A stretch of DNA of 64,000 nt from Rhizohabitans arisaemae (GCF_025996515.1 NZ_BLRH01000009.1:744001-808000); one strand, 5' to 3'. Positions 25,455-38,277 are shown, counted from the first letter of the stretch. Notes: generated by a model not told the origin, from the letters alone. Made by a program: numbers and translations.

Positions 25455-26384
25455 GTGCGAGTTGACGCGATCAGTTCGGGACCGACCTCCATCGCGGTGA
25501 TCGAGGCCGAGGGCGCGGGCATCGGCGACCTGCGGGAGGAGGCCGACAAGCTCCTGGTGTCCACCGGGGCGGTGCTGTTCCGCGGGCTCGGCGTGCACAC
25601 CCCCGGCGACTTCCACGACGTCGCCGGGGCGTTCGGCGCGCCCTTCACCACCTACGCCCACGGGAACTCCCCGCGCAGCTCGGTCGGGGTGGGGGTGTGG
25701 ACCTCCACCGAGTACCCGGCCGAGTTCGAGATCTCCCTGCACAACGAGCTCTCCTACGCCGCGATCTGGCCGGACCGGCTCTTCTTCACCTCCGTGATCG
25801 CCGCCGAGACCGGCGGGGCGACCCCGGTCACCGACGGACGGGCCCTGCTGGAGGGGCTCGACCCGGACGTCCGCGAGCGGTTCGTCTCCCGCGGGGTCTG
25901 CTACCTGCAGACCCTGCACGGCGGATTCGGGCCGGGCAAGTCCTGGCAGCAGACCTACGAGACCGACGACCGGTCGGAGGTCGAGGAGCTGCTCCGCTCG
26001 GCCTCGGTCGACTTCGCCTGGACCGCCGACGGCGACCTGCGCACCCGCCAGCTCCGGCCCGCCGTCCGGCACCACCCGGTCACCGGGGAGAGCGTCTGGT
26101 TCAACCAGGCCGAGCAGTGGCATGTGACGAGCCTGCCCGCCGAGCAGGCCGAGGCGCTGCTCTCCATGGTCTCCTCCGAGGAGGAGCTGCCGCTGCACGC
26201 GACGTACGGCGACGGCAGCCCGATCCCGGACGAGGACCTCGCGAACGTCCGGGCCGTGGCCAAGGGGAACGAGTGCTTCTCCCCCTGGCGACCGGGCGAG
26301 GTCCTCATGATCGACAACTACCGCGTCCTGCACGGACGGCACGCCTACACCGGCGCTCGCAAGACCCTCGTCGCGATGATCTGA
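25455..26384 (+). CDS. TauD/SyrP-like Fe(II)/2-oxoglutarate dioxygenase
   Basis: Non-haem iron hydroxylase, 309 aa, start GTG overlapping the exporter stop by 11 nt. The TauD/TfdA fold is indicated by HNE (His96, Glu98) within SLHNELSY, the GGATPVTDGR segment typical of SyrP-like enzymes, the distal His293 in DNYRVLHGRHAY and the 2-oxoglutarate-binding Arg in GARKTL. SyrP and relatives hydroxylate the beta carbon of amino acids, notably Asp, tethered to NRPS carrier domains. With an Asp-type A domain in the preceding NRPS, the inferred job is formation of beta-hydroxyaspartate; hydroxylation of another residue cannot be excluded. Confidence 0.85.
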   Translation: MRVDAISSGPTSIAVIEAEGAGIGDLREEADKLLVSTGAVLFRGLGVHTPGDFHDVAGAFGAPFTTYAHGNSPRSSVGVGVWTSTEYPAEFEISLHNELSYAAIWPDRLFFTSVIAAETGGATPVTDGRALLEGLDPDVRERFVSRGVCYLQTLHGGFGPGKSWQQTYETDDRSEVEELLRSASVDFAWTADGDLRTRQLRPAVRHHPVTGESVWFNQAEQWHVTSLPAEQAEALLSMVSSEEELPLHATYGDGSPIPDEDLANVRAVAKGNECFSPWRPGEVLMIDNYRVLHGRHAYTGARKTLVAMI

Positions 26385-26425
26385 CCCCCCTGCACACCGG
26401 ACGAACCACACGTGAAGGACATGGC

Positions 26426-26767
26426 ATGACTCAGGGTCTTCCCCCGATCAAACCCACCGGCTCGATAGTCGACCAGGTCGGCGACCTGGTGGAAGCGAAA
26501 CTCGGCCGCCAGATCGGGCTCGATGAGAGCTTCTTCGAGGCGGGCCTGAACTCCCTCGCCCTCGTCGACCTCCATGAGGAGATCACCGGCAAGCTGGGTG
26601 TGGACATGCCCATCACGACGCTGTTCCGCTACCCCAACCTGCGGCTCCTCGGCGGATACCTCAAGGACTCCGGCGCGAACGCCCGCCAGGCGGCCCCGGA
26701 ACGGTCGTCGCGTCCGATCGGCGGCAGCCGCCGCGACATCCGCTCCCGACTCCGCAAGGACGGCTGA
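26426..26767 (+). CDS. Free-standing acyl/peptidyl carrier protein
   Basis: 113-aa discrete carrier protein. The phosphopantetheine site lies in FFEAGLNSLALVDLH, where GLNSL replaces the common GxDSL/GGHSL; the Ser is retained. Helix II-III residues (LFRYPNLRLLGGYL) fit PCP/ACP folds. The last 25 residues are a basic, Arg/Ser-rich tail (RPIGGSRRDIRSRLRKDG). It starts 41 nt after the dioxygenase with GAAGGA upstream (an ATG five bases earlier is out of frame) and ends 2 nt before the degenerate KS-AT protein. It could carry the substrate of the dioxygenase or feed the C domain of the next protein. Confidence 0.85.
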   Translation: MTQGLPPIKPTGSIVDQVGDLVEAKLGRQIGLDESFFEAGLNSLALVDLHEEITGKLGVDMPITTLFRYPNLRLLGGYLKDSGANARQAAPERSSRPIGGSRRDIRSRLRKDG

Positions 26768-26769
26768 CC

Positions 26770-29700
26770 ATGACCTCAGGCGGTGAGCCGATCGCGGTGG
26801 TAGGCCTGTCCTGCCGAGTGCCCGGCGCCACGGACGTGACCCAGTTCTGGGAGGCCCTCGCGGGGCCCGGCCGGGTCACCCCCGTCACCACGTCGTCGCA
26901 CGTCGTGATCAGGGCGCTCGACCCCGGGGCGGAAGCCTTCGACGACGCCCTGTTCCCCGCGCTGGAAGCCGAGAGCCCGCAGATCAGGCTCCTGGTCGAA
27001 CTCGCCCACGCCGCCGTCGAGGACGCCGGGTACGACCCGGCCGCCGTCGGGGACGGCACGGCGGTCTACGGCGCCGCGGCCTACGACCCCGGCCGGGACC
27101 CCGCGGCGGCGATCGCCCGGGCCCTGGACCTGCGCGGCCCGTCGGTGACCCTGGGCACCTGCTCGCTCACCGCCGTCCACCTGGCCTGCCAGGCGCTCCG
27201 CTCCGGAGACTGCGACCTCGCCCTCGCCGGCGGAGCCCACCTGGAGACCGAGGAGGACTACCGCTGGACCCCCGGCGGCCGGTACTCCCCCGACGGCCGG
27301 TGCCTCCCGTTCGGCGCGGCGGCCTCGGGGACCGTACCCGGCAACGGCGCCGCCGTGGTCGTGCTCAAGCGTCTCTCCGACGCGATCCTGGAGGGCGACC
27401 GGATCCGGGCCGTCATCCGGGGCGGCGCCCTCTCCTCGGACGGAGCGGGGGACGACGGGCTGGCCGTCGCGATCGCCGAGGCGCTCGCCCTCGCCGACTG
27501 CGAGCCGTCCGACGTCTCCTACGTCGAAACCTGCGGCACCGGCGTCGTCCCGGAGGACCGCGCCGAGATCGCCGCCATGCGGGAGGTCTACCGCGGCGCG
27601 GACTCCGTCGCCATCGGCTCGGTCAAGGCGAACGTCGGGCACCTCTTCGAGGCCGCGGGGATCGTCGGCCTGCTCAAAGTGGTCCTCTCCCTCGAACACG
27701 AGCGGATCGCCCCCATGCCGGCGATCGGCGCCCCGCACCCGGGGCTCGGGCTCGGCGACACCCCCTTCGTCGTCGCCGACGCCGTACCCCGCCCCTACCC
27801 CCGCGTCGACGGCCGTCCGCGCGTCGCCGGGGTCAGCTCCCGCAGCCTGTCCGGGTCCAACGCGCATCTGATCGTGACGGAAGGGCCGAGGCAGCCGCAC
27901 GCCCCGGCCTCCCGCCGGCCCCGGATCGTGCCCTGGTCGGCCAAGACCCCGGCCGCCGCGGACGCCGCCCGCGACCGGCTCGCCGCGTACTTCGCCGCCC
28001 TCCCCGAGGAGTCCTTCGCCGACGCCGTCGACGTGCTGCAACGCGGCCGGACCGCCCACCCGGTACGGGGTGCCGTCGTCGCCGGCGGACCCGCGGAGGC
28101 CGCGCGGCTCCTGCGCACCGCGACCGCGGAGCGCACGGCCGGCCCACCCGACGTGACGCTGGTCTTCCCGGCGCGCGGCCCGGCCCGGATGGGCCACGGC
28201 CTGTACGGCGCCGAGCGCGTCTTCACCGAGAAGATGGACCTCTGCCTGGAGGCGTTCGAACAGGCGGGCGTGGACCTGTACGACGCGTGGGCGGGCGGGG
28301 CGGAGCCCACCGGGGCCCTGCTGTTCGCCGTGGAGTACTCCCTGGCCCGTACCTGGCTCGACTGGGGGGTCAACCCGCGCGCCCTCGTCGGCGAAGGCAT
28401 CGGCGTGCTCGTCGCCGACCTGGTCGCCGGGCGGGTCTCCTTCGACGAGGCGATCCGGCTCGCCGCCGGGGAGTGGGACACGGACGGGCGGCCCGCCGAG
28501 GCGCCCGCCGGTCCGGGCCCGCACATCCTGGTGGAGATCGGGCCCGGACCGGCGATCGCCCGCGCCGGGGACGGGGTGCACACCGTCGCCTCGCTCGGCG
28601 CCGACCCCGCGGACGACCGGGCGACGCTCACCCGCGCCCTCGCCCGGCTCTGGAGCCTCGGCCACCCGGTCCGCTGGCACGTCCTCGACCCCGACCACCC
28701 GGCGCTGCGGATCGCCGTCCCCGGGTACCCGTACCGATGCGCGGCGACCCCCGTCGCCGCCGTCCCCGAGCCCCGGCGCGAGCCGGTCGTCGAGCGGGCC
28801 GCCCCGCCGCCGGTCAAACCCGTGCCCAAACCGCGGCCCGCCGAGCCGGAACCCGTCACCGGGGTCCCCTGGCTCCCCGAACCCGCCGCCCCGCTCAAGC
28901 CGCTCAACCACATCGAGCACGCGTTCTGGATCCTGGAGCAGCTCTCGCCCGGCAGCGGCGTGTCCAACCTCTCGGTCGCGTTCCGCCCCGCCCGGCCGGT
29001 CCGCTGGTTCCCGATGCAGAACGCCGTCAACCGGTTGCTGCAACGGCACCCCGCGCTCCGCCTGCGCTACCCCGAGGTCGGCGGCGTGCCCGTACAGCAC
29101 CTCACCGCGCCCGCCGACGCCAAGCTCAAGGTGGAGGTGCGGTCCTCCACCGACGAAACCCTCACCGCGGATCTGCAGGAGTTCCAGCGCAGGCCGTTCG
29201 ACCTAGGCCGGGACCTGCCCGTCCGGGTGGGCAGCTTCACCATGCCCGACGGGCGCAGCGTCATCTGCATCACCGCCCACCACATCGTGCTGGACGCGCC
29301 GTCCTTCCAGTTCCTCATGGAGGACTTCTGCCGGTTCTACGAGGCACCCCGGGGAACCACCCCACCCGGCCTGGAAGGCGAGGCGCCGCTGCTGCCGGTC
29401 CCATCCCCCTCACCCGAGGTGATGGAGTACTGGCTGAAGGCCCTGGAAGACGTCGACCCCGAAGGGATGCTGCTGCCCGGCAGCCGCCCCTCCCCGGCCA
29501 ACCCCACCTTCGCCGGCCACATCTGCTTCTGGACCGGGATCGACGGGCTCGTCCAAGCCCTGGAGTCCCTCCGCTCCGAGCTGAAGGTCACCGACAACAT
29601 CATCCTGCTCAGCGCGTTCTACGCGATGCTGCTCCGGCACGGCGCGGGACCCGACCTGGTGGTCGGGGTCCCGGTGACCACCCGGCGCGCCGCCAGCCGC

Positions 29701-31944
29701 CGACTCGTCGGATACGGCGTCAGCACCATGCCGCTGCGGATCCGGGCCAACCCGGGCATGAGCTTCGTCGACCTGGTACGGCAGGTCGAGGACGTCTTCT
29801 TCACCGGGGTGGAGAACGCCGAAGCCTCGGTGGAGGCGGTGCTCACCCAGCGCGGGCACGGCACCGGCGACTGGCGGGTGCCCCTGTTCCGGCACATGTT
29901 CAACTACCGGCCCTGGTCGAACAAGGGGATCGCCCTCGACGGGGACGAACCCGACTACATGTACCACACCCCCGACCGCAGCCGCCTGGACCTGCAGTGC
30001 GTGATCGTCCAGCACAGCTACGGCCTTGAGGTGCAGGCCTGGCACAGCACCGAGGTCCACGACGAGGACGAGGTACGGGCGCTGCTCCGGCGCATGCAGA
30101 CGCTGGTGGTGGAGGTCGCGAAAGACCCGAGCCGTGCCGTCGGCGAGCTGGAGCTGTGCACCGACGAAGACCGGGCGACCATGGAGGCGGTCAACCGGAC
30201 CGCCCGGGAGTGGTCCGGCGCCCCGACCGTGCTCCAGCGGATCCAGGGACGGCCACGCGACGCGGTCGCCGTCGTCGAGGGAGCCCGCGAGCTCACCTAC
30301 GGCGAGCTGCTGACCCGGGCCGCGGCCGTACGGGAGACGCTCCGCGGCGCCGGGGTGGGACCTGGCGACATCGTGGCGCTGCCGCACGGCCGTACCGCGG
30401 GCATGGTCGCCGCCGTACTCGGGGTGTGGGCGCTCGGCGCCGCCTACCTGCCGCTCGACGCGCACCAGCCCGAACTGCGCCTCGCCTACCAGGTGGCCGA
30501 CTGCAAGGCCCGGGTCGTCGCGGTGGACGAGGACGACCACCGCGACCTGGCCTGGGCGGGCGGCACCCCGGTGGTCCGCCTCCCCGCGGCCGCCCCGGGG
30601 ACCGAGCCGCTCGACGACGTCCCGCAGCGCACCGCCGACGTCGCCTACGTGATATACACCTCGGGGTCGACCGGAAAGCCCAAGGGGGTGGCCGTCACCC
30701 AGGGCAACCTGGCCAACCTGGTGTTCGACTTCGCCGAGCGGGTCGGCGGGGAGTCGGCGCTCTGGTCCACCACCACCTCCTTCGACATCTCCGCGCTCGA
30801 GCTCTTCCTGCCGCTGTGCCGCGGCGGGCGGCTGGTCATCGCGCCCGACGAGGCCCAGCTCGACCCGCGGACCTTCCTCGACCTGATCGTGTCCGGGAAC
30901 GTGGACGTGGTGCAGGCCACCCCCACCGCCTGGCGGATGGTCGTCCCCGAGGCCCGGGACGAGCTGACCGGCCGGACCGTCCTGTGCGGGGGCGAGCCGA
31001 TGCCCGCCGCGCTCGGCCGGGACCTGCTCGCCCGGGGCTGCACCCTGTACAACGTCTACGGGCCCACGGAAACCACGATCTGGTCGACCGCGGCGAAGAT
31101 CGACGACTCGGTGGGCGACCCGGTCAGCATCGGCCGGCCCCTGGCCAACCAGGAGGCCTTCATCCTCGACCCGCGCGGCATGGAGCTTCCGCCGGGCGTC
31201 CCCGGGGAGCTGTGCATCGCCGGGGACGGGGTGAGCGCCGGCTACGTCGAGCGGCCCGAGCTCACCGCGGAGCGGTTCGGCGAACACCCCCGGTACGGGC
31301 GGTTCTACCGGACCGGGGACCTGGCCCGCCGCCGCTTCGACGGCGAGCTGGAGATGCTCGGCCGCAACGACCGGCAGGTCAAGCTCCGCGGGCACCGGAT
31401 CGAACTCGGCGAGGTGGAGGCGGTCCTGCACGAGCACGAGGCGGTCCGCGTCGCCGCCGTCACCGTGACCGGCGACCCGCAGACCGACGGCAGGCTCGTC
31501 GCGTTCGTGCAGGCGCACCCGGGCGCCGAGGCCGGGCTCGGCGAGGAGCTGTGGAAGTACGCGCGGACCAAGCTGCCCGACTACGCCGTCCCCTCCGGGA
31601 TCGCGCTGGTGGACGGCTTCCCCACCACCGCCAACGGCAAGATCGACTACAAGGGCCTGGTCGACGGCGGCAGTCTCAAGGCCACCGCCGACACCGCCGT
31701 ACGGGCGGCCGTCGACGGCGACCCGGAGACGGTCAAGCAGCTCGTCGGGCTCTGGCGTGAGACGCTCCGCAACCCGGACCTCGGCGAGTACGACAACTTC
31801 TTCCTGCACGGCGGCCACTCCGTCCTCGCGGTCCGGCTCATCGGCCGGATCGAGGAGATCGCCGGGAAGACGGTCGCGGTGCGGGCGATCTTCGACCATC
31901 CCAACCCGGCCGAGCTCGCCGCCCACCTCGCGGAGGCCCCGTGA
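26770..31944 (+). CDS. Degenerate KS-AT fused to NRPS module C-A(Gly?)-T
   Basis: Hybrid megasynthase, 1724 aa, with an apparently dead PKS front end. The KS (about 5-385) starts normally (EPIAVVGLSCRVPGA), but the active-site segment is shortened: GTCSLTAVH with Cys131 where DTACSSSLVALH is usual. The first catalytic His is replaced by Cys255 (ETCGTG); only the NVGH His remains. The AT (about 460-655) is short, has VGEGIG with Gly543 at the nucleophile position and lacks the small subdomain with HAFH. The reading frame stays open, so these are not simple frameshifts. The NRPS part looks normal: C (about 710-1120) with HHIVLDA, A (about 1145-1640) with TSGSTGKPKG and pocket D-I-L-Q-L-G-V-I-W, close to the Gly code, and T with GGHSV near 1681. 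No TE. The front end may act as scaffold or docking surface for the free carrier protein. Confidence 0.9.
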   Translation: MTSGGEPIAVVGLSCRVPGATDVTQFWEALAGPGRVTPVTTSSHVVIRALDPGAEAFDDALFPALEAESPQIRLLVELAHAAVEDAGYDPAAVGDGTAVYGAAAYDPGRDPAAAIARALDLRGPSVTLGTCSLTAVHLACQALRSGDCDLALAGGAHLETEEDYRWTPGGRYSPDGRCLPFGAAASGTVPGNGAAVVVLKRLSDAILEGDRIRAVIRGGALSSDGAGDDGLAVAIAEALALADCEPSDVSYVETCGTGVVPEDRAEIAAMREVYRGADSVAIGSVKANVGHLFEAAGIVGLLKVVLSLEHERIAPMPAIGAPHPGLGLGDTPFVVADAVPRPYPRVDGRPRVAGVSSRSLSGSNAHLIVTEGPRQPHAPASRRPRIVPWSAKTPAAADAARDRLAAYFAALPEESFADAVDVLQRGRTAHPVRGAVVAGGPAEAARLLRTATAERTAGPPDVTLVFPARGPARMGHGLYGAERVFTEKMDLCLEAFEQAGVDLYDAWAGGAEPTGALLFAVEYSLARTWLDWGVNPRALVGEGIGVLVADLVAGRVSFDEAIRLAAGEWDTDGRPAEAPAGPGPHILVEIGPGPAIARAGDGVHTVASLGADPADDRATLTRALARLWSLGHPVRWHVLDPDHPALRIAVPGYPYRCAATPVAAVPEPRREPVVERAAPPPVKPVPKPRPAEPEPVTGVPWLPEPAAPLKPLNHIEHAFWILEQLSPGSGVSNLSVAFRPARPVRWFPMQNAVNRLLQRHPALRLRYPEVGGVPVQHLTAPADAKLKVEVRSSTDETLTADLQEFQRRPFDLGRDLPVRVGSFTMPDGRSVICITAHHIVLDAPSFQFLMEDFCRFYEAPRGTTPPGLEGEAPLLPVPSPSPEVMEYWLKALEDVDPEGMLLPGSRPSPANPTFAGHICFWTGIDGLVQALESLRSELKVTDNIILLSAFYAMLLRHGAGPDLVVGVPVTTRRAASRRLVGYGVSTMPLRIRANPGMSFVDLVRQVEDVFFTGVENAEASVEAVLTQRGHGTGDWRVPLFRHMFNYRPWSNKGIALDGDEPDYMYHTPDRSRLDLQCVIVQHSYGLEVQAWHSTEVHDEDEVRALLRRMQTLVVEVAKDPSRAVGELELCTDEDRATMEAVNRTAREWSGAPTVLQRIQGRPRDAVAVVEGARELTYGELLTRAAAVRETLRGAGVGPGDIVALPHGRTAGMVAAVLGVWALGAAYLPLDAHQPELRLAYQVADCKARVVAVDEDDHRDLAWAGGTPVVRLPAAAPGTEPLDDVPQRTADVAYVIYTSGSTGKPKGVAVTQGNLANLVFDFAERVGGESALWSTTTSFDISALELFLPLCRGGRLVIAPDEAQLDPRTFLDLIVSGNVDVVQATPTAWRMVVPEARDELTGRTVLCGGEPMPAALGRDLLARGCTLYNVYGPTETTIWSTAAKIDDSVGDPVSIGRPLANQEAFILDPRGMELPPGVPGELCIAGDGVSAGYVERPELTAERFGEHPRYGRFYRTGDLARRRFDGELEMLGRNDRQVKLRGHRIELGEVEAVLHEHEAVRVAAVTVTGDPQTDGRLVAFVQAHPGAEAGLGEELWKYARTKLPDYAVPSGIALVDGFPTTANGKIDYKGLVDGGSLKATADTAVRAAVDGDPETVKQLVGLWRETLRNPDLGEYDNFFLHGGHSVLAVRLIGRIEEIAGKTVAVRAIFDHPNPAELAAHLAEAP

Positions 31945-32122
31945 GCGCCGGGCGGCGGCCGTCTCCACGGTACCGAGGACGCGTTCCGGCCGAGCCCGGC
32001 CCGGCCGGTGCGCCACGACGGGCGGGCCGAGCGGTCCGGGCGGGGTGCGACCGCCCGGACCGGCGCAGCCCGTACCCCATAGTTCCTGAAAAATCCGGCT
32101 TAGCCCGTATGGCGGAGGACTC

Positions 32123-32851
32123 ATGACGCCCCCTTGGTTTGTCCCGCTGGAGGAACGGGCGGACGCCACGGCCACGCTGTTCGTCTTCCCGCACGCCGGC
32201 GGCGGACCCGCCTCGCTGATCGACCTCACCCCGAAGATCCCCGGTGCGATCGAGCCGTGGGCGGTCAACCTCCCCGGGCGGCAGGCCAGACTCCCCGAAA
32301 CACCCCGGACCGACCTGCGCCCCCTCGTCGACGAACTCGCCGAAGACCTCGCCGGGCGGGCCCGGGCGCCGCAGGCGCTCTTCGGGTACTGCAGCGGGGC
32401 GATGCTCGCCTACCTCGTCTGCCGGCGGCTCGGCGAACTCGGCAGACCGCCCGCCCGCCTGTACGTCGGATCGTTCGCCGCGCCCGACGTGGCCCTCCTG
32501 CTCCGGCGGCTCCCCACCCTCCCCTCGGAGATCTTCTGGGAGCAGATCATCGAGCTGGGCGGGCTCCCCCGCGAACTCGCCGACCGGGTCGCCCTCCGCC
32601 CCGTCCTGGAGCCGGCCCTCCGCGCCGACTTCGGGCTCCTCGCCGGATACCACCACGAACCCGGCCCGCCGATGACCACCCCGATCACCGTGCTGTACGG
32701 CCGCGACGACCACTCCCTCTCCCGGGGAAGCCTCCTCGGCTGGCGACGGCAGAGCGCCCACCGGCTCTCCATGCGGGAACTCCCGGCCACCCACTGGCTC
32801 GTCGACGACGCCCCCGACGAGCTCGTCGCCGCGATCGCCGAGGAGATCTGA
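32123..32851 (+). CDS. Type II thioesterase with Cys nucleophile
   Basis: Stand-alone alpha/beta hydrolase of the GrsT/RifR type, 242 aa, normally removing wrong or stalled acyl groups from carrier domains. FPHAGGG forms the oxyanion-hole strand, WAVNLPGRQARL is typical of the family, VLYGRDD supplies the Asp and THW the His (His224). The nucleophile motif is GYCSG, with Cys90 at the position usually Ser in GHSMG. GGAGGA lies 4 nt before the ATG. It is separated from the synthetase by 178 nt with no other gene and overlaps the LLM gene by one base (TGATG). Confidence 0.9.
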   Translation: MTPPWFVPLEERADATATLFVFPHAGGGPASLIDLTPKIPGAIEPWAVNLPGRQARLPETPRTDLRPLVDELAEDLAGRARAPQALFGYCSGAMLAYLVCRRLGELGRPPARLYVGSFAAPDVALLLRRLPTLPSEIFWEQIIELGGLPRELADRVALRPVLEPALRADFGLLAGYHHEPGPPMTTPITVLYGRDDHSLSRGSLLGWRRQSAHRLSMRELPATHWLVDDAPDELVAAIAEEI

Positions 32852-33855
32852 TGCGCCTGGGCTACAGCCTGAGCTACTGGGGCGGCCAAGGACTCGGACC
32901 CGCCGACCACCTCACCCTGGTCAAAGAGGCCGAAGCCCTCGGCTACGACTCGGTCTGGGCGGCGGAGACCTACGGCACCGACCCCGTCACCCTGCTCGGC
33001 TGGATCGCCGGGCAGACCACCCGGATCGGCCTCGGCACCGGCGTGCTCCAGATGCCCGGCCGCCGCCCCGTGGTCTCCGCGATGGCCGCCGCCACCCTCG
33101 ACCAGATCTCCGGAGGGCGGGCCCGGCTCGGCCTCGGCGTCTCCGGCCCGCAGGTCGTCGAAGGCTGGCACGGCGTCCCGTTCGAACGCCCGCTGGAATT
33201 CGCCCGGGACTACCTCACCGTCGCCAGGATGGCGCTCGACCACCGGCCGGTCAGCCACACCGGCCCGACGATCACCGTGCCGGTGCCCGGCGGACAGGGC
33301 AAGGAGCTCACCCTGGGCGTGAGCACCGTCCAGGAGCGGCTCCCGATCTACCTCGCCGCGATGGGGCCCCGCAACATCGCCCTCGCCGGGGAACTCGCCG
33401 ACGGCTGGCTCTCCATCCACACCCCGCCCGAACTCATCGCCGAACACCGCGGCGGGTTCCGGCCCGGCTTCGACGTGGCGCCCATGATGCTCACCCTCGT
33501 CGAGGAGGACGAAGGCCTCGCCTACGACATGATGCGGCCGAACCTCGCGCTCTACCTCGGCGGCATGGGCTCGCGCCGGACCAACTTCTACAACCGGCTC
33601 GCCGGGCGTCTCGGCTTCGAGAAGGAAGCCCTCGCCGTCCAGGAGGCGTTCCTGGACGGACGGCAAGGCGAAGCCATGAACCACATCAGCGACGAACTCC
33701 TGGACGCCATGACGATCTGCGGGCCCGAGGACAAGGTGAGCGAGCGGTTCGACGCCTACCGCGAAGCCGGGGCGACCACCCTCGTCGTCGGACTCGTCGT
33801 CCCGACCCTGCGGATGAAGATCGACCAGCTCCGCCTCATCGCGGACCTGGTCTGA
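32851..33855 (+). CDS. LLM-class (F420/FMN) oxidoreductase
   Basis: Luciferase-like TIM-barrel flavin or F420-dependent enzyme, 334 aa. The start MRLGYSLSYWG, the EAEALGYDSVWAAE segment, GLGTGVLQMPGR and the GRARLGLGVSGP strand are typical of the F420-dependent LLM family (mer/Rv-type) common in actinomycetes. It is the last gene of the plus-strand run, translationally coupled to the type II thioesterase, so it is probably a tailoring redox enzyme (monooxygenation or reduction). The exact reaction and cofactor cannot be decided here. A strong terminator follows 23 nt later. Confidence 0.85.
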   Translation: MRLGYSLSYWGGQGLGPADHLTLVKEAEALGYDSVWAAETYGTDPVTLLGWIAGQTTRIGLGTGVLQMPGRRPVVSAMAAATLDQISGGRARLGLGVSGPQVVEGWHGVPFERPLEFARDYLTVARMALDHRPVSHTGPTITVPVPGGQGKELTLGVSTVQERLPIYLAAMGPRNIALAGELADGWLSIHTPPELIAEHRGGFRPGFDVAPMMLTLVEEDEGLAYDMMRPNLALYLGGMGSRRTNFYNRLAGRLGFEKEALAVQEAFLDGRQGEAMNHISDELLDAMTICGPEDKVSERFDAYREAGATTLVVGLVVPTLRMKIDQLRLIADLV

Positions 33856-33877
33856 CCCCGGCCCGGCCGGGCACCCG

Positions 33878-33938
33878 TACACGGCCGATGGGGGTTGCCG
33901 CCTTCGCTGCATCCCACAACCCCCATCGGCCGTACCCT
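33878..33938. terminator. Bidirectional terminator between the cluster and rpoB
   Basis: Perfect 15-bp inverted repeat (GGCCGATGGGGGTTG at 33883-33897 with its complement at 33917-33931), extended by GTAC after a 2-nt bulge, followed by CCCTTTT. It separates two convergent transcripts and marks the natural end of the biosynthetic cluster. Confidence 0.85.
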
Positions 33939-33986
33939 TTTCCGGACCTCGGTACGGGCTGTGCGCGGCACCCCTGGTGGGGACCG

Positions 33987-37442
<3,456 letters not shown>

Positions 37443-37539
37443 CAGATGCCCTTCCGGAAAGCGCGGATGGAATCGAACTGCGCGCACGCCAAACGCCCCG
37501 GACGGAATCCGGGACGTCGAGTAGGTAGCACGAGAGGGC

Positions 37540-37569
37540 AGCATAGGCCAAATTAGAAACGAGTGTCAA
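37540..37569 (-). promoter_or_regulatory. Promoter of the solitary rpoB
   Basis: On the minus strand TTGACA (37564-37569), an 18-nt spacer and TATGCT (37540-37545) form a strong housekeeping-type promoter. It gives a leader of about 90 nt before the TTG start. A near-palindrome GGTTGTCAACC lies just upstream (about 37580-37590) and could be an operator or a decoy -35. Confidence 0.65.
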
Positions 37570-37701
37570 CAAGTACTATGGTTGTCAACCTCGGTGCCAC
37601 GGCCATGGTGTCACAAGCCAGGTGGACTCGTCAACTCTTCTGGTCGCGTCTTCCGGTCGCGGTACGCGATGACCGGCTGCGGCCGCCCGCCACCCCTCTG
37701 A

Positions 37702-38091
37702 TCAGTAGGGGGCGGCGCCGTAGGGACGGGTGATGACCTCCATGGCGTGACCGTCCGGGTCCAGGAAGTACACGCCGCGGCCGCCGTCGTTGTGGTTGAT
37801 CTCGCCGGGACGCTCGAACCGGTGATCGGCGTAGTAGGTCACCCCGGCCCGCTCGATCCGGGCGAGAATCACGTCGAACTGGTCCTCGGGCACGAGGAAG
37901 GCGTAGTGCTGCGGCGCGATCGTCTCCTCCTCGGCGGTGGCGTAGTCCAAGGTGACACCGTTGCCGGTGGTCAGCGGTATGAACGGCCCCCAGGGCGCAC
38001 CGACCTCAAGACCCAGGATGCGGCCGAGGAACTCCGCCGAAGCCTGACGGTCCCGGGCATGCACAATGGTGTGGTTCAGGTCAATCGACAT
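37702..38091 (-). CDS. VOC (glyoxalase/dioxygenase) family protein
   Basis: Small metal-binding protein of the vicinal oxygen chelate superfamily, 129 aa, one VOC domain. Two beta-alpha-beta-beta-beta halves are recognisable: LNHTIVHARDRQASAEFLG at the start and GRGVYFLDPDGHAMEVIT at the end. Candidate metal ligands are His7, a central His and Glu in DGHAMEV. It sits alone between the rpoB promoter region and the structured non-coding locus, on the same strand as both flanking genes. Substrate unknown; such proteins include resistance and isomerase enzymes. Confidence 0.8.
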   Translation of the reverse strand: MSIDLNHTIVHARDRQASAEFLGRILGLEVGAPWGPFIPLTTGNGVTLDYATAEEETIAPQHYAFLVPEDQFDVILARIERAGVTYYADHRFERPGEINHNDGGRGVYFLDPDGHAMEVITRPYGAAPY

Positions 38092-38277
38092 GGCGGAACA
38101 CCTCCATAGAACCCTTACCGGAAGTATTCCCCCTGCGGCCGAGCTCTCGCACGACGTGACGAAAAGCTGGCGTCCCGCCGACCGGGAGGAAAGAAAAGCG
38201 GGAGATTCACCAAGCGGTCGTCACGACTTCCGGTGGAAAGCGGAAAGTCGGTCGGTCGTTCGGGGAAGAGCCGTTTG

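Noticed and set aside
26770-31944. KS-AT degeneration caused by sequencing frameshift
   Set aside because: The frame is open throughout, missing residues are in-frame, and the C-A-T domains downstream are intact.
37443-37544. ATG at 37544 as the rpoB start
   Set aside because: It overlaps the -10 of a good promoter, and the added residues lack homology; the TTG giving MAASPNAS follows GGAAGGG.
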